A DNA stretch of 38,407 nt, taken from positions 1-38,407 of the forward strand of contig JAFXGM010000016.1 of NCBI GenBank assembly GCA_017513195.1. Direction: 5' to 3'. Made by a program: the position numbers and the translations under genes. The notes beneath the pieces are model-generated. The model made no database searches, was not told where the DNA came from, and was given only the letters and a program-made list of their open reading frames with translations. Shown here in pieces: positions 16,722 to 24,821 of the stretch (within the stretch, counting starts at the first letter, position 1; each line of letters begins with the position of its first letter). The DNA is from Clostridia bacterium. GTDB lineage: Bacteria > Bacillota > Clostridia > Oscillospirales > Acutalibacteraceae.

Positions 16722-18394
16722 AAATTGTCCTCCGGTGTTACAAAAATTGTTTTGTTTGTAGTATAGATTACCATACCAGCCTTTGCTCCGCTTGGTTTTT
16801 TAACGTACTTTATTGGTGTGTAATCAACCGGAACGTTACCAGACGATGCGGCTTTTGAGTTTTTTGCGGCAAGTCGCGCCGCAAAAAGTATGGTTTCGTC
16901 GCTAATTGGCGCACCGCCACAAAAAACCACCACGTGAGAGCCGTGAATGTTTTTGGTATGAAACCACATATCGCCCTTCGAGGCAAGTGTGCAGGTAATG
17001 TAATCGTTTTGCAGATTGTTTTTACCAACAACTATTTTATACCCCTCTACCGATTTGTACTCGGTAAGCTGGGTTTGAGCCTTTTTGCGAGGCTGTTTTT
17101 TGGAGATACTCTTTATATAACCGCCAAGGGATAGTTCTTCTCTTATTTCGGCGATATCGGCAAGCGACTTGCAACGAGTAAGGCTTTCGCTTACCGACTC
17201 TAAATATTCTATTTCTTGTTTATCGCTTTCAATAAGCGTGCCTAGTGATTGTACCGCCGCACAGCTTTTTTTATAATCCTTAAAATACTTTGCCGCGTTT
17301 GCCGCAGGCGAAAGCGACGGGTCAAGCGGTATTTCAATGATAGACAAATTTTCGTCATAATAATTTTGCACGCAAGCGGTAGCGCTTCCCGGCTTAATGG
17401 CATAAAGGTTTGCCTTAATAAGCTCGCCGTTTATGCGCAAATCCTCGCGGTTGAGATTTCGCTCTAATTCCTCACCGCGAATTGCCATACGGCGTTTTGC
17501 ACGACTTATAAGATTTGATAAAAGTTTTGTTATGTCTGACGATGCTTTGTTAATTCGAGCGGCATTTTCGCGTTCGGAATAAAACGCATCTAAAAGCTGT
17601 GACGGTGAATCAAACTGCTTTACACTATAAAGACTGCCGTATTGGGTAATTGGCATATAACAAAAGTCGGCGGGGGTGCCATCAGCTTTATAAAGTATGT
17701 TAAACTCGCCTGACGAAATATTTTTCTTTAGCTTTTGTAAGGCGGTTGTTATATTCTCATAATTTGAAATTTCTCTGCACACAAGAGGAGACATTCCCTC
17801 AAGCGTTTGCAATATTGCAGACGGTAAGTCCCCGTTATTACATTCCTTTACTTTATTTACAACCAAATCTAAATCGGCGTTTAGTATGTTAATTTTGTTT
17901 TGTGAATCGGGATAACGGTAAGTAGCGCCCGACATAATAAGTCGGTCGCTTTTTTCAATGTCGCTACGGTGAACGGCATCATAAATTTTGCCGTCATCAC
18001 CAACAAGTATAATATTACTGCTACCCGTTATAAGCTCGCATACAATTTTGGGTTTTATGCGGTCACCCATTTCGTTAGCCGTATCAAATGTGAACTCTAT
18101 TACACGCTCGAGTCCCTTTTGCTCGACTGCAATCAGCTTTGCCGAGGAAAAGATTTTGCGTGCCAGCATACAAAACATTGGGGGTGTGTCAGGATTTTCT
18201 TGTTTTTGTTCGGTAAAATGTACCCTTGCGGTGCCTGATGCCGCGCTTAATACAAGGCGTTTTACAAAGCCTTTTTTGCGCAACTGCAGCACCAGCACGT
18301 CGCGTGCCGGCTGATATATTTTATCTACGTGACAGTCAACCGCCTGTTGCAGTTCTTGTGCCACGGTATGTAAAAATCCGCCGTCGAAAGCCAT
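16718..18394 (-). CDS. rqcH: RqcH, ribosome quality control factor (NFACT family, FbpA/YloA)
   Basis: This 558-residue cytosolic protein binds stalled 50S subunits carrying peptidyl-tRNA and directs C-terminal alanine tailing. The B. subtilis homologue has a similar size (about 570). An NFACT-N region covers the first part (MAFDGGFLHTVAQELQ start, as in the family). A helix-hairpin-helix and coiled-coil region rich in Lys and Glu covers about 230-430. The NFACT-R domain lies near 450-545 with the hallmark FHTKNIHGSHVVV at about 482-493. Older annotation calls this a fibronectin-binding protein; it has no signal peptide and that name should not be taken as function. TAGGAGG lies 5 nt before the ATG. 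Its start is 1 nt beyond the trmK stop, and it overlaps the next gene by 4 nt. Confidence 0.93.
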   Translation of the reverse strand: MAFDGGFLHTVAQELQQAVDCHVDKIYQPARDVLVLQLRKKGFVKRLVLSAASGTARVHFTEQKQENPDTPPMFCMLARKIFSSAKLIAVEQKGLERVIEFTFDTANEMGDRIKPKIVCELITGSSNIILVGDDGKIYDAVHRSDIEKSDRLIMSGATYRYPDSQNKINILNADLDLVVNKVKECNNGDLPSAILQTLEGMSPLVCREISNYENITTALQKLKKNISSGEFNILYKADGTPADFCYMPITQYGSLYSVKQFDSPSQLLDAFYSERENAARINKASSDITKLLSNLISRAKRRMAIRGEELERNLNREDLRINGELIKANLYAIKPGSATACVQNYYDENLSIIEIPLDPSLSPAANAAKYFKDYKKSCAAVQSLGTLIESDKQEIEYLESVSESLTRCKSLADIAEIREELSLGGYIKSISKKQPRKKAQTQLTEYKSVEGYKIVVGKNNLQNDYITCTLASKGDMWFHTKNIHGSHVVVFCGGAPISDETILFAARLAAKNSKAASSGNVPVDYTPIKYVKKPSGAKAGMVIYTTNKTIFVTPEDNL

Positions 18395-18395
18395 T

Positions 18396-19070
18396 TTACC
18401 CTCCTAATATATTTTTTAGTTCTTCACTTAAATTAAGATAATGATTATATTCGGCTTTTTTGCTTTGTACCACCGATAAATCATTTGCGCATTTTTGCGC
18501 TATACGATATTGCTTTTCTATGTACGCTTTAGCGTCATTACTGTCGGGCTTTAAAATACCTATTACTGCGCGCACAGCATCAATATCATACGGAACTTCC
18601 GCAAAGCGCACACACATTATAGAATAAACCTTTCCGTTTTCCGCAAGTGCCGTTTCTTGCTCTACCGCAAAACCGTTTTGCGCAAGATATAATCGCAACT
18701 CTTTTGCGGCGGTGGTAGGTTGTAAAATAAGCTTTACAGTGCTATCGCGCAAAAATGCCGCGCGGTCAATAATTCCGCTTATAACCTCGCCGCCCATACC
18801 AGCAATTATTACGGTATCAGCGTCAGCGCGTGTGACCTTTTCGAGCCCGTCACAAAGAATAAGCTTTACGTCGGCACTAAGGCGCTTTAAATTAGCCCTT
18901 GCAGACTCTAACGGTTTTTCGTTTATGTCGGTAGCAATAACGCTTTTGCATTTTTGCGACAGATACAAAAATGCGGGCAGATAGCCGTGGTCAGTACCTA
19001 CATCACAAACGCTGCTGCCCTCATTTACGAACTGCGCAATAAGAGATAATCTTTTGCTAATCTCTATCAT
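18396..19070 (-). CDS. trmK: TrmK, tRNA (adenine22-N1)-methyltransferase
   Basis: This 224-residue class I SAM methyltransferase is predicted to form m1A22 in tRNA. Motif I is VCDVGTDHGYLP (about 21-32), ATDINEKPL carries the acidic residue that binds SAM ribose, and VIIAGMGGE is the family signature. A C-terminal helical part completes the TrmK length (about 230). The ATG overlaps the stop of the upstream DUF1858 gene in a TAATG junction, without a strong ribosome binding site, which indicates translational coupling. It lies between the DUF1858 gene and rqcH. Confidence 0.92.
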   Translation of the reverse strand: MIEISKRLSLIAQFVNEGSSVCDVGTDHGYLPAFLYLSQKCKSVIATDINEKPLESARANLKRLSADVKLILCDGLEKVTRADADTVIIAGMGGEVISGIIDRAAFLRDSTVKLILQPTTAAKELRLYLAQNGFAVEQETALAENGKVYSIMCVRFAEVPYDIDAVRAVIGILKPDSNDAKAYIEKQYRIAQKCANDLSVVQSKKAEYNHYLNLSEELKNILGG

Positions 19071-19270
19071 TATTTATTTTCAAAATATGCGTTAAGCTTT
19101 GCTACAAGTGCGTCAACGTCAGCATTGTGAACTGCACAAGCCTGCTCTATAGTTTCGCCGCGAGAAGCAGGGCAACCAAGACAGTGCATACCAATTTCAA
19201 AAAAGTATTTTGCCGCACCTGTATCTATATCGAGAACGTCGCCTACTATCATATCTTTTGTGATTTTCAT
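19070..19270 (-). CDS. DUF1858 domain protein (small redox-disulfide-type protein)
   Basis: This 66-residue protein is nearly all DUF1858. The start MKITKDMIVGDVL is followed by a helix and GMHCLGCPAS with C30 and C33. The family is often linked to hybrid-cluster proteins, and the CxxC pair suggests redox or metal binding. No biochemical role is established. The ribosome binding site AAAGGAAG lies 11 nt before the ATG. The stop overlaps the trmK start by one base. Confidence 0.9.
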   Translation of the reverse strand: MKITKDMIVGDVLDIDTGAAKYFFEIGMHCLGCPASRGETIEQACAVHNADVDALVAKLNAYFENK

Positions 19271-19291
19271 TTTTATTTACTTCCTTTCAAA

Positions 19292-20263
19292 TTAAAACAA
19301 TTTTGGATTTTTATCTAAATCACTTCTTGTGTGATTAAATAACTTACGGTTATCAAGTGCCCAAACACGGCCAGAAAAATCGTTGGGGCCTGTCGCTGAT
19401 ACGGCCTCGCGCATTTCAAAAACGCGTGCGTCCATAAGGTCAAGCTCTGAAAGTATTTCCGCCTCTATAAACATAGGTCTTACCGCTGCGCCAAACTCGG
19501 GCTCGCCGTGGTGAGAAAGCACCATATGTTGAAGCAGTACCGACACCCTGCGGTCAACACCCAAACGCTCTGCGCATTTATCTATTTTGGTAGCACCCAT
19601 TGAAATATGGCCAAGCAGATTGCCCTCTATTGTATAGCCGTCGGCAACACCTGCATCGTTTACGTCAAATTCGTCGAGCTTTGATATGTCGTGCAATATA
19701 GCCCCGGCAAGTAAAAGCTCACGGTCGATAAACGGGTACACGTTACAAACGCCCTCACAAAGACGAACGATTGACAAGGTGTGCATCAGCAGCCCTCCAC
19801 GAAGCGCGTGGTGCAGCTTAAACGCCGCCGGCCAGAAAAGCAGATTTTCACGATTATCGGAAAGCATTGTTGAAACGAGTAGCTTTAGATTATTATCTGT
19901 AAAGCCGTTTGCAATATTCACAAGCTCGTCATACATTTGCTCGCTACTATAACCGCTACTGCGCACAAAATCCTCAATACGAACATTGTCGGATTCTATT
20001 GTTGGTCTTATTCTTTCGATTCTTAATTGGTCGGTACCGTTATACTGCGAAATGGTACCACGAATTTTAACAAGGTCGTTTGCCTTATATTCACCGTGCT
20101 CTGCCGCTGTATATCGCCACAATTTACCATTTATTTCGCCCGTGCTGTCGCCTAAGGTAAAATCAAGATAGGTGTCGCCCTTTGAAGAAGTTTTTAGCTC
20201 AACACTTTTTACCAAGCAGTAGCCGTCAACACGGCCTTGATTATCAACAGGTGTAAAATTCAT
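19292..20263 (-). CDS. yhaM: YhaM-like 3'-5' exoribonuclease (OB-fold plus HD domain)
   Basis: This 323-residue protein probably trims RNA or DNA from the 3' end, as B. subtilis YhaM (314 residues) does. An OB-fold (about 10-95, with YLDFTLGDSTGEINGKLW and VKIRGTISQYNG) binds nucleic acid. The HD phosphohydrolase domain has HHALRGGLLMHT, AILHDISKLDE (the HD pair) and MVLSHHGEPEFGAA, which supply the metal ligands. AAAGGAA lies 8 nt before the ATG. It starts 19 nt after the CDF transporter gene, and the DUF1858 gene begins 21 nt after it. Confidence 0.93.
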   Translation of the reverse strand: MNFTPVDNQGRVDGYCLVKSVELKTSSKGDTYLDFTLGDSTGEINGKLWRYTAAEHGEYKANDLVKIRGTISQYNGTDQLRIERIRPTIESDNVRIEDFVRSSGYSSEQMYDELVNIANGFTDNNLKLLVSTMLSDNRENLLFWPAAFKLHHALRGGLLMHTLSIVRLCEGVCNVYPFIDRELLLAGAILHDISKLDEFDVNDAGVADGYTIEGNLLGHISMGATKIDKCAERLGVDRRVSVLLQHMVLSHHGEPEFGAAVRPMFIEAEILSELDLMDARVFEMREAVSATGPNDFSGRVWALDNRKLFNHTRSDLDKNPKLF

Positions 20264-20282
20264 AACTATTTTCCTTTACAGT

Positions 20283-21467
20283 TTATTGTCCCGTAAAATC
20301 ACGGTCAAAGGTTATTACGCAAATATAGGTTTTATTTGCCTCTTTTGCCCTTTGGCAAATTATATCGTTAAGCTGCGTTTCACTTATATTTAATTCCGCA
20401 GGAATTACCACGTCAAAAATCAAATTTGTGCGCGTGTCGCCTGAAGGCGTCATACGAAAATCGTGAAGAGTCAGCCTTGAGTCAATTTCTTTTATAACGT
20501 GAACCATTGTGTTGCGCGCAGCAGCCACCGATTCGTTGTCGGTATCAATGGGGTCCATATGTATTACCAGATTAACACCAAATTTTTCTTGTATTAGCTT
20601 TTCACAAAGGTCGATTTTTTCGTGACAGGTTACAATATCGGCATTGTGCGGCACCTCTACGTGAACCGAGGCAAACTGACGACCGGGGCCGTAGTTATGT
20701 ACTATAAGATCGTGTATTCCGTAAAACTCATCAAAGCTTAAAATGGTATCGTTTATATCATTTATAAGCTGTGGCTCGGGCGGACCACCCAAAATCTCAT
20801 TAAGTGTGTCGCGAGCCGAGCAAAATCCCGACCAAAGAATAAACAATGCCACGCCAATTGCCATTACAGCGTCAAGGTTAAATGGCACAGTAATAAGCCT
20901 GCTGATTATTGCCGCGGCCAAAATAGCGCCCGTTGCAATACAGTCGTTAAGGCTGTCTTTGGCAGTTGCTATAAGAGCCGTCGAATCTATCGTTTTGCCA
21001 ATTTTGCGATTAAAGAAATATAGCCAGCATTTTACCACAATCGAAATTATGAGCACAATTATTGATACAATTTTAAACTGCGGCATTGCTTCGCCATTTT
21101 TTAAAGCAGTAACCGAATCCTTTAAAAGTTCAAAGCCAACAAGCAATATCAAAAACGATACTATAAATGCCGAAATATATTCCATTCTTCCGTGACCAAA
21201 TGGGTGGTCGCGGTCGGCGGGTTTATTTGCAAGCTTAAAGCCGATAAGCGTTACAACCGAAGAGCCTGCATCTGCCAAATTGTTAAAACCGTCGGCAGTT
21301 ATCGATAAAACACCACCGATAAGTCCTATTACAATTTTTGTAACGCTTAACAAAACGTTTACAAATATTCCTACCACGCTGCCCAAATTTCCGTAACGGT
21401 TACGAGCCTCTATTGATTTTGTGTCGCTATAATTTTTTACAAAAAGTTTAATCAGTAGCGCCGTCAT
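20283..21467 (-). CDS. Cation diffusion facilitator (CDF) family metal transporter
   Basis: This 394-residue membrane antiporter is predicted to export a divalent metal such as Zn, Mn or Fe. I chose the ATG at 21467 rather than an in-frame ATG 72 nt upstream: it has an AAAGGAG site 10 nt upstream and begins in the usual place before TM1, while the extra 24 residues would be low-complexity. TM2 has ADGFNNLADAGSS, giving an NxxxD (N62, D66) where Zn transporters often have HxxxD or DxxxD. The cytoplasmic linker GHGRMEY is typical. A C-terminal domain carries HDLIVHNYGPGR and ASVHVEVP. It overlaps the end of the upstream membrane-protein gene by 20 nt. The metal is not certain. Confidence 0.9.
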   Translation of the reverse strand: MTALLIKLFVKNYSDTKSIEARNRYGNLGSVVGIFVNVLLSVTKIVIGLIGGVLSITADGFNNLADAGSSVVTLIGFKLANKPADRDHPFGHGRMEYISAFIVSFLILLVGFELLKDSVTALKNGEAMPQFKIVSIIVLIISIVVKCWLYFFNRKIGKTIDSTALIATAKDSLNDCIATGAILAAAIISRLITVPFNLDAVMAIGVALFILWSGFCSARDTLNEILGGPPEPQLINDINDTILSFDEFYGIHDLIVHNYGPGRQFASVHVEVPHNADIVTCHEKIDLCEKLIQEKFGVNLVIHMDPIDTDNESVAAARNTMVHVIKEIDSRLTLHDFRMTPSGDTRTNLIFDVVIPAELNISETQLNDIICQRAKEANKTYICVITFDRDFTGQ

Positions 21468-21984
21468 TAGTTTCTGGCTCCTTTGGGGTCTTTTTCGATA
21501 AGAATTTTGCGATTGGTAAGGTAACAAACCACACAACACAGGTTAGCACCGGCATTATAATCGACAAAAGCAAGCATACCATACGGCAGATATTAACTGC
21601 TGTGGCATTGGTTGAAATGGTAGCAATCACAACCAACACACCAAGCATTACTATCGCCGTGATATAAAATATTTTCACACGCGAATCAAATAATAGCTTT
21701 TTGGTTGAGTTTTTGTTTGCAATAACAAATATAGCTACACGTACAAGCATTAAAACCGCCGCTAAAACAAGCGGCAATATTTCCATTTCTTTTTTTATTG
21801 CAATTGTCAGCGCACAATATAAAACGGCGCTCAAAGCAAACCCTGTGGTGTATGAACCTATAACCCATTTAAAATATCCAGGTAAAGAATATGAGTTTTT
21901 TTGTAGTATTTTAAGCTGACGATAAAACGATATCACACCACTCGCAGCTATCAGTAATAATGTCCAAAAAGCAATATACGACAT
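21448..21984 (-). CDS. Membrane protein resembling the N-terminal membrane region of clostridial Mur ligases
   Basis: This 178-residue protein has about five hydrophobic segments and a short hydrophilic tail (SKKTPKEPETNDGATD). The order is an N-terminal TM, a basic loop with LKILQKNSYSLPGYFKWV, paired TMs, another pair, and FVTLPIAKFLSK. This recalls the membrane extension that precedes the ligase domain in some clostridial MurF-type proteins, but no ATP-binding GxxGKT(S/T) is present and the frame ends inside the CDF start. It could be a free-standing paralogue, a truncated remnant, or unrelated. The ribosome binding site (TTGGAGTG) and a good promoter suggest that it is expressed. It is first in the operon. 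Confidence 0.7.
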   Translation of the reverse strand: MSYIAFWTLLLIAASGVISFYRQLKILQKNSYSLPGYFKWVIGSYTTGFALSAVLYCALTIAIKKEMEILPLVLAAVLMLVRVAIFVIANKNSTKKLLFDSRVKIFYITAIVMLGVLVVIATISTNATAVNICRMVCLLLSIIMPVLTCVVWFVTLPIAKFLSKKTPKEPETNDGATD

Positions 21985-22016
21985 AGTAACACTCCAAATA
22001 ATTTACATACATAGTT

Positions 22017-22045
22017 ATTATATCATCTTATTTAATACTTTACAA
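22017..22045 (-). promoter_or_regulatory. Sigma-A promoter of the yhaM-trmK-rqcH operon
   Basis: TTGTAA (22045-22040) and TATAAT (22022-22017) are spaced by 17 nt on the minus strand, about 33 nt before the membrane-protein ATG. The downstream genes to 15942 have short gaps or overlaps and no obvious internal terminator, so one transcript is likely. Confidence 0.8.
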
Positions 22046-22093
22046 TAGCATTTTTTGTGTGATTATGGCAAAAATATTTTTGGTGATTAAGCT

Positions 22094-22453
22094 ATGAAAA
22101 TAAAAAAACATATAAAACCCGCCGCCTTTGGCGTGGCGGTAGGACTAGTAAACGGCGTGTTTGGCGCAGGTGGCGGAATGCTGGCAGTACCCTTACTTAA
22201 AAAAAGCGGTCTTGACCAAAAACAATCACACGCAAATGCGGTAGCGGTAATACTTCCCATTACCGTAATCAGTGCAATTTTGTATCTTGTAAAAGGAAAC
22301 GTCACTTTTTCCGATAGTTTTTCCTTTGTGCCAACAGGTCTTTTAGGGGCGGTAATTGCAACCTTTGCATTACAAAAATTTTCGAACAAGTTTTTACAAA
22401 AAATATTTGCCACCTTTATGATTTATGCAGGCATTCGCCTGCTGATAAGATGA
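22094..22453 (+). CDS. TSUP (TauE/SafE) family permease, N-terminal-half subunit
   Basis: This 119-residue membrane protein contains one TSUP repeat. It has GLVNGVFGAGGGMLAVPLL, the hallmark glycine-rich loop, then HANAVAVILPITVISAI and two further TMs, ending at AGIRLLI. The family exports sulfite or organosulfonates or takes up small anions. The gene overlaps the next one by 4 nt (ATGA). Full-length TSUP proteins are about 250 residues with two repeats, so the two short genes probably make one heterodimeric transporter. GGTGA lies 8 nt before the ATG. Confidence 0.88.
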   Translation: MKIKKHIKPAAFGVAVGLVNGVFGAGGGMLAVPLLKKSGLDQKQSHANAVAVILPITVISAILYLVKGNVTFSDSFSFVPTGLLGAVIATFALQKFSNKFLQKIFATFMIYAGIRLLIR

Positions 22454-22815
22454 ATATCGGCGCCCTTTTAGCAGGGCTTTTCTCCGGAATCATAGGCGGT
22501 ATGGGATTGGGCGGTGGCGCCGTGCTTATAATTTATCTCACCGTATTTAAAGATATGGAACAGCTTAAAGCACAGGGTATAAATCTGCTGTTTTTTATAC
22601 CCATAGCGCTTGTAGCCGTTATAATTTATTCTTTCAAAAAACAAATAAAATGGAAAACCACCCTATCGCTTGCAATCGGCGGTGTTTTAGGTGCTGCGGG
22701 CGGCTTCTTTTTGACCGACATTATAGGCGGAAATATTACAGCAAAGTTGTTTGGGGGATTTTTAATTTTACTTGGAATAAAAGAAATATTTTCTAAACAA
22801 GCAAAAGGCTCTTGA
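22450..22815 (+). CDS. TSUP (TauE/SafE) family permease, C-terminal-half subunit
   Basis: This 121-residue membrane protein contains the second TSUP repeat. It has LFSGIIGGMGLGGGAVLIIYL, QGINLLFFIPIALVAVI and GVLGAAGGFFLTDIIGG, then a last TM. It begins with its own ATG in a different frame from the first half and overlaps it by 4 nt. Both halves start and end cleanly, which argues for a natural split gene rather than a recent frameshift. The lexA -35 element overlaps its stop codon. Confidence 0.88.
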   Translation: MNIGALLAGLFSGIIGGMGLGGGAVLIIYLTVFKDMEQLKAQGINLLFFIPIALVAVIIYSFKKQIKWKTTLSLAIGGVLGAAGGFFLTDIIGGNITAKLFGGFLILLGIKEIFSKQAKGS

Positions 22816-22840
22816 AAGTCCTTGACAACCGTGCTATAAT
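22812..22840 (+). promoter_or_regulatory. lexA promoter
   Basis: TTGAAA (22812-22817) and a perfect TATAAT (22835-22840) are spaced by 17 nt. The LexA operator at 22846-22859 covers the predicted start site, so repression would be direct. Confidence 0.82.
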
Positions 22841-22845
22841 AAAAA

Positions 22846-22859
22846 CGAATAAATGTTCG
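22846..22859 (+). promoter_or_regulatory. LexA operator (SOS box), autoregulatory
   Basis: CGAATAAATGTTCG matches the Gram-positive SOS box CGAAC-N4-GTTCG at all fixed positions but one (T for C in the left half). It lies 5 nt past the -10 of lexA and 13 nt before its ATG, the expected place for autorepression. Confidence 0.85.
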
Positions 22860-22872
22860 GCGAGGTGTTTTT

Positions 22873-23460
22873 ATGGAAAAGACTCCACTGACCCCAAAGC
22901 AAGAGGCTGTTTATAACTTTCTTGTTAAAAAAATGCAAAACGGCATTCCACCCAGTGTGCGTGAAATTTGTGTAGCTACAGGTATTAAGTCAACGTCAAC
23001 CGTTCACGCTATACTTGGCGTGCTTGAAGAACAAGGATATATTTTGCGCGACGCAAGGTATTCTCGTGCAATTAGGCTTGAAAATAATTTTGATGCATCT
23101 ATGGTGCCGCTTGTTGGCCGTGTTACAGCAGGTCAACCGATTTTAGCGGTAGAGCAGATTGAGGATTATATACCATACCCTACCAAAGATGCAGAAGGTC
23201 TTTTTGCACTCAAGGTTGTAGGCTTTAGTATGCGTGACGCAGGACTGCTGCCGGGTGATATTGTAATTGCCGACAAAAATGCTCCCTGCCGCAGCGGTGA
23301 TATCATTATTGGTATGGACAATGACGAGGCCACCGTTAAACGCTTGCTTATAAAAGACAAACAGGTAATATTTATGCCCGAAAACCCCGATTTTTCACCC
23401 ATTTACCCCGAAAAGCCAATGGTGCTTGGCAAGGTAGTGGGCAGTTTTAGAAAGTATTAA
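22873..23460 (+). CDS. lexA: LexA repressor
   Basis: This 195-residue SOS repressor has an N-terminal winged helix (1-65) that binds SOS boxes, with [19 protein letters not shown] as the recognition region. The C-terminal domain is a self-cleaving serine peptidase. The cleavage site is A86-G87 in VTAGQP, and the catalytic pair is S119 (GFSMRDAG) and K156 (ATVKRLL). All key residues are intact. The operator just upstream indicates autoregulation. rnhA follows within about 10 nt and should be cotranscribed, so it may be DNA-damage inducible. Confidence 0.97.
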   Translation: MEKTPLTPKQEAVYNFLVKKMQNGIPPSVREICVATGIKSTSTVHAILGVLEEQGYILRDARYSRAIRLENNFDASMVPLVGRVTAGQPILAVEQIEDYIPYPTKDAEGLFALKVVGFSMRDAGLLPGDIVIADKNAPCRSGDIIIGMDNDEATVKRLLIKDKQVIFMPENPDFSPIYPEKPMVLGKVVGSFRKY

Positions 23461-23470
23461 GGTGCGTCGC

Positions 23471-23905
23471 ATGAAACAGGTCGAAATTTTTACCGACGGT
23501 GCCTGCTCGGGCAACCCGGGCCCTGGTGGTTGGGGTGCAGTATTGCGCTATAACGGACGCGAAAAAGAACTTTCGGGCGGCGAAAAAAACACTACCAACA
23601 ACCGTATGGAACTAACCGCAGTTATAAAGGCGCTCGAGCAATTAAAGGAGCCTTGTAAGGTTTTACTTACTACCGATTCAAAATACGTATCAGACGGAAT
23701 AAATCAAGGTTGGGCGCAGTCGTGGCAAAAAAACGGTTGGCGCAAGGCCGATAAAAAACCCGCACTCAACCCTGATTTGTGGGAAAAACTTCTAGATTTA
23801 CTCAAAATTCACGACGTTACAATAAACTGGGTAAAGGGTCACGCAGGCCACCCCGAAAATGAACGCTGCGACGAATTAGCAGTAGCGTTTTACAAGAACT
23901 TATAA
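23471..23905 (+). CDS. rnhA: Ribonuclease HI
   Basis: This 144-residue enzyme cleaves the RNA strand of RNA-DNA hybrids. It has [16 protein letters not shown] (first Asp), NRMELTAV (Glu), LTTDSKYV (Asp) and [15 protein letters not shown] (last Asp), the complete DEDD set. I prefer the ATG at 23471, with AAGG 8 nt upstream, over the in-frame GTG at 23462, which overlaps that site. It is coupled to lexA and followed by a bidirectional terminator. Confidence 0.96.
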   Translation: MKQVEIFTDGACSGNPGPGGWGAVLRYNGREKELSGGEKNTTNNRMELTAVIKALEQLKEPCKVLLTTDSKYVSDGINQGWAQSWQKNGWRKADKKPALNPDLWEKLLDLLKIHDVTINWVKGHAGHPENERCDELAVAFYKNL

Positions 23906-23907
23906 AT

Positions 23908-23942
23908 AAAAAAGAGTGAGGTTTTATTCCTCACTCTTTTTT
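23908..23942. terminator. Bidirectional terminator between rnhA and the PfkB kinase gene
   Basis: A perfect 14-bp stem, AAAAAAGAGTGAGG/CCTCACTCTTTTTT, closes a 7-nt loop. The last codons and stop of the minus-strand kinase gene lie inside it, so it serves both converging units. Confidence 0.93.
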
Positions 23943-24817
23943 ATTTTTTCTATCTTTTCTTTTGTGGCAAGCCCATCGCTAAACGTGGTGGCGCTACCTG
24001 CAGCAACAGCAAATTTCAAGCTGTATTTATATCCTTGGTCGTATAAAAAATAGTATAAAAATGCCGCTATGGCGCTGTCGCCCGCACCTACGGCACTTAT
24101 AACGTTACCTTTGGGCGCCGCTTGGGTATATGTTTCGCCATTTTTACAAACCAAAACCGCACCCTTACTGCCGAGTGTTACCATAACGTTTTGTGCGCCC
24201 ATTTCTTGTAGCTTTTTGGCGTATGTTAACGCAGTGTCAAAATTTTCTATTTCTACGCCAAAAATTTGCCCGAGCTCGTGATGATTTGGTTTTATTAAAA
24301 ATGGTTTATATTTTAGCGTGCCAAGCAATAAATCCTTTTCGGCATCTACCACAAATTCTACGCCCCTATTTTTAAGACGTTCAAGTATAATTTCGTATGT
24401 GTTTTGCGGCAGTGATTTTGGCACGTTGCCCGACAACACTAAAAAGTTTCCGTTTTTTAAGTTGTCTAACTTTTTGTAAAGCTGTTGCAACTCACTATCG
24501 GTTATATCAGGCCCTGATGCATTGATATCGGTATCGTTTAGCTTTACGTTTATTCGTGTGTTGCCCTGCACTTTTACAAAATCACATTTTATACCCTTTG
24601 ATTTAAGATGATTTTCTAATGCATCACCCGTAAAACCGCCCACAAAACCAAGTGCCGTAGATGTAACACCTAACTCTTTTAAAACAAAAGACACATTTAT
24701 GCCTTTTCCGCCAAAACGTATTTGCTCGGTTTTTGTTCGGTTTACTGCGCCGAGTATCAAATCATCAACCGAGAGATAATAATCTATCGCAGGGTTAAAG
24801 GTTAAAGTATATATCAT
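23924..24817 (-). CDS. PfkB-family sugar kinase, 1-phosphofructokinase type
   Basis: This 297-residue kinase fits the FruK/LacC branch of the PfkB family, with ATP phosphorylating fructose 1-phosphate or a related sugar phosphate. It begins MIYTLTFNPAIDYYL, has RFGGKGINVSFVL and ends with the catalytic SAVGAGDS (D247 as the base). No upstream PTS or FruR is present. It is the third gene of an operon with GH127 and a creatininase-family protein, so a tagatose- or other ketose-phosphate substrate is possible. It starts 4 nt after the creatininase stop. The family call is firm; the exact substrate is inferred. Confidence 0.9.
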   Translation of the reverse strand: MIYTLTFNPAIDYYLSVDDLILGAVNRTKTEQIRFGGKGINVSFVLKELGVTSTALGFVGGFTGDALENHLKSKGIKCDFVKVQGNTRINVKLNDTDINASGPDITDSELQQLYKKLDNLKNGNFLVLSGNVPKSLPQNTYEIILERLKNRGVEFVVDAEKDLLLGTLKYKPFLIKPNHHELGQIFGVEIENFDTALTYAKKLQEMGAQNVMVTLGSKGAVLVCKNGETYTQAAPKGNVISAVGAGDSAIAAFLYYFLYDQGYKYSLKFAVAAGSATTFSDGLATKEKIEKIKKSEE

Positions 24818-24821
24818 TTAA

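Noticed and set aside
21468-21539. 24-codon upstream extension of the CDF transporter
   Set aside because: It has no ribosome binding site, lies wholly inside the preceding gene and lacks similarity to the family's N-terminus. The ATG at 21467 has AAAGGAG.
22094-22815. Possible frameshift splitting one TSUP gene
   Set aside because: Each half has its own start and stop, a clean ATGA overlap and complete repeat structure. This matches natural two-gene TSUP pairs.
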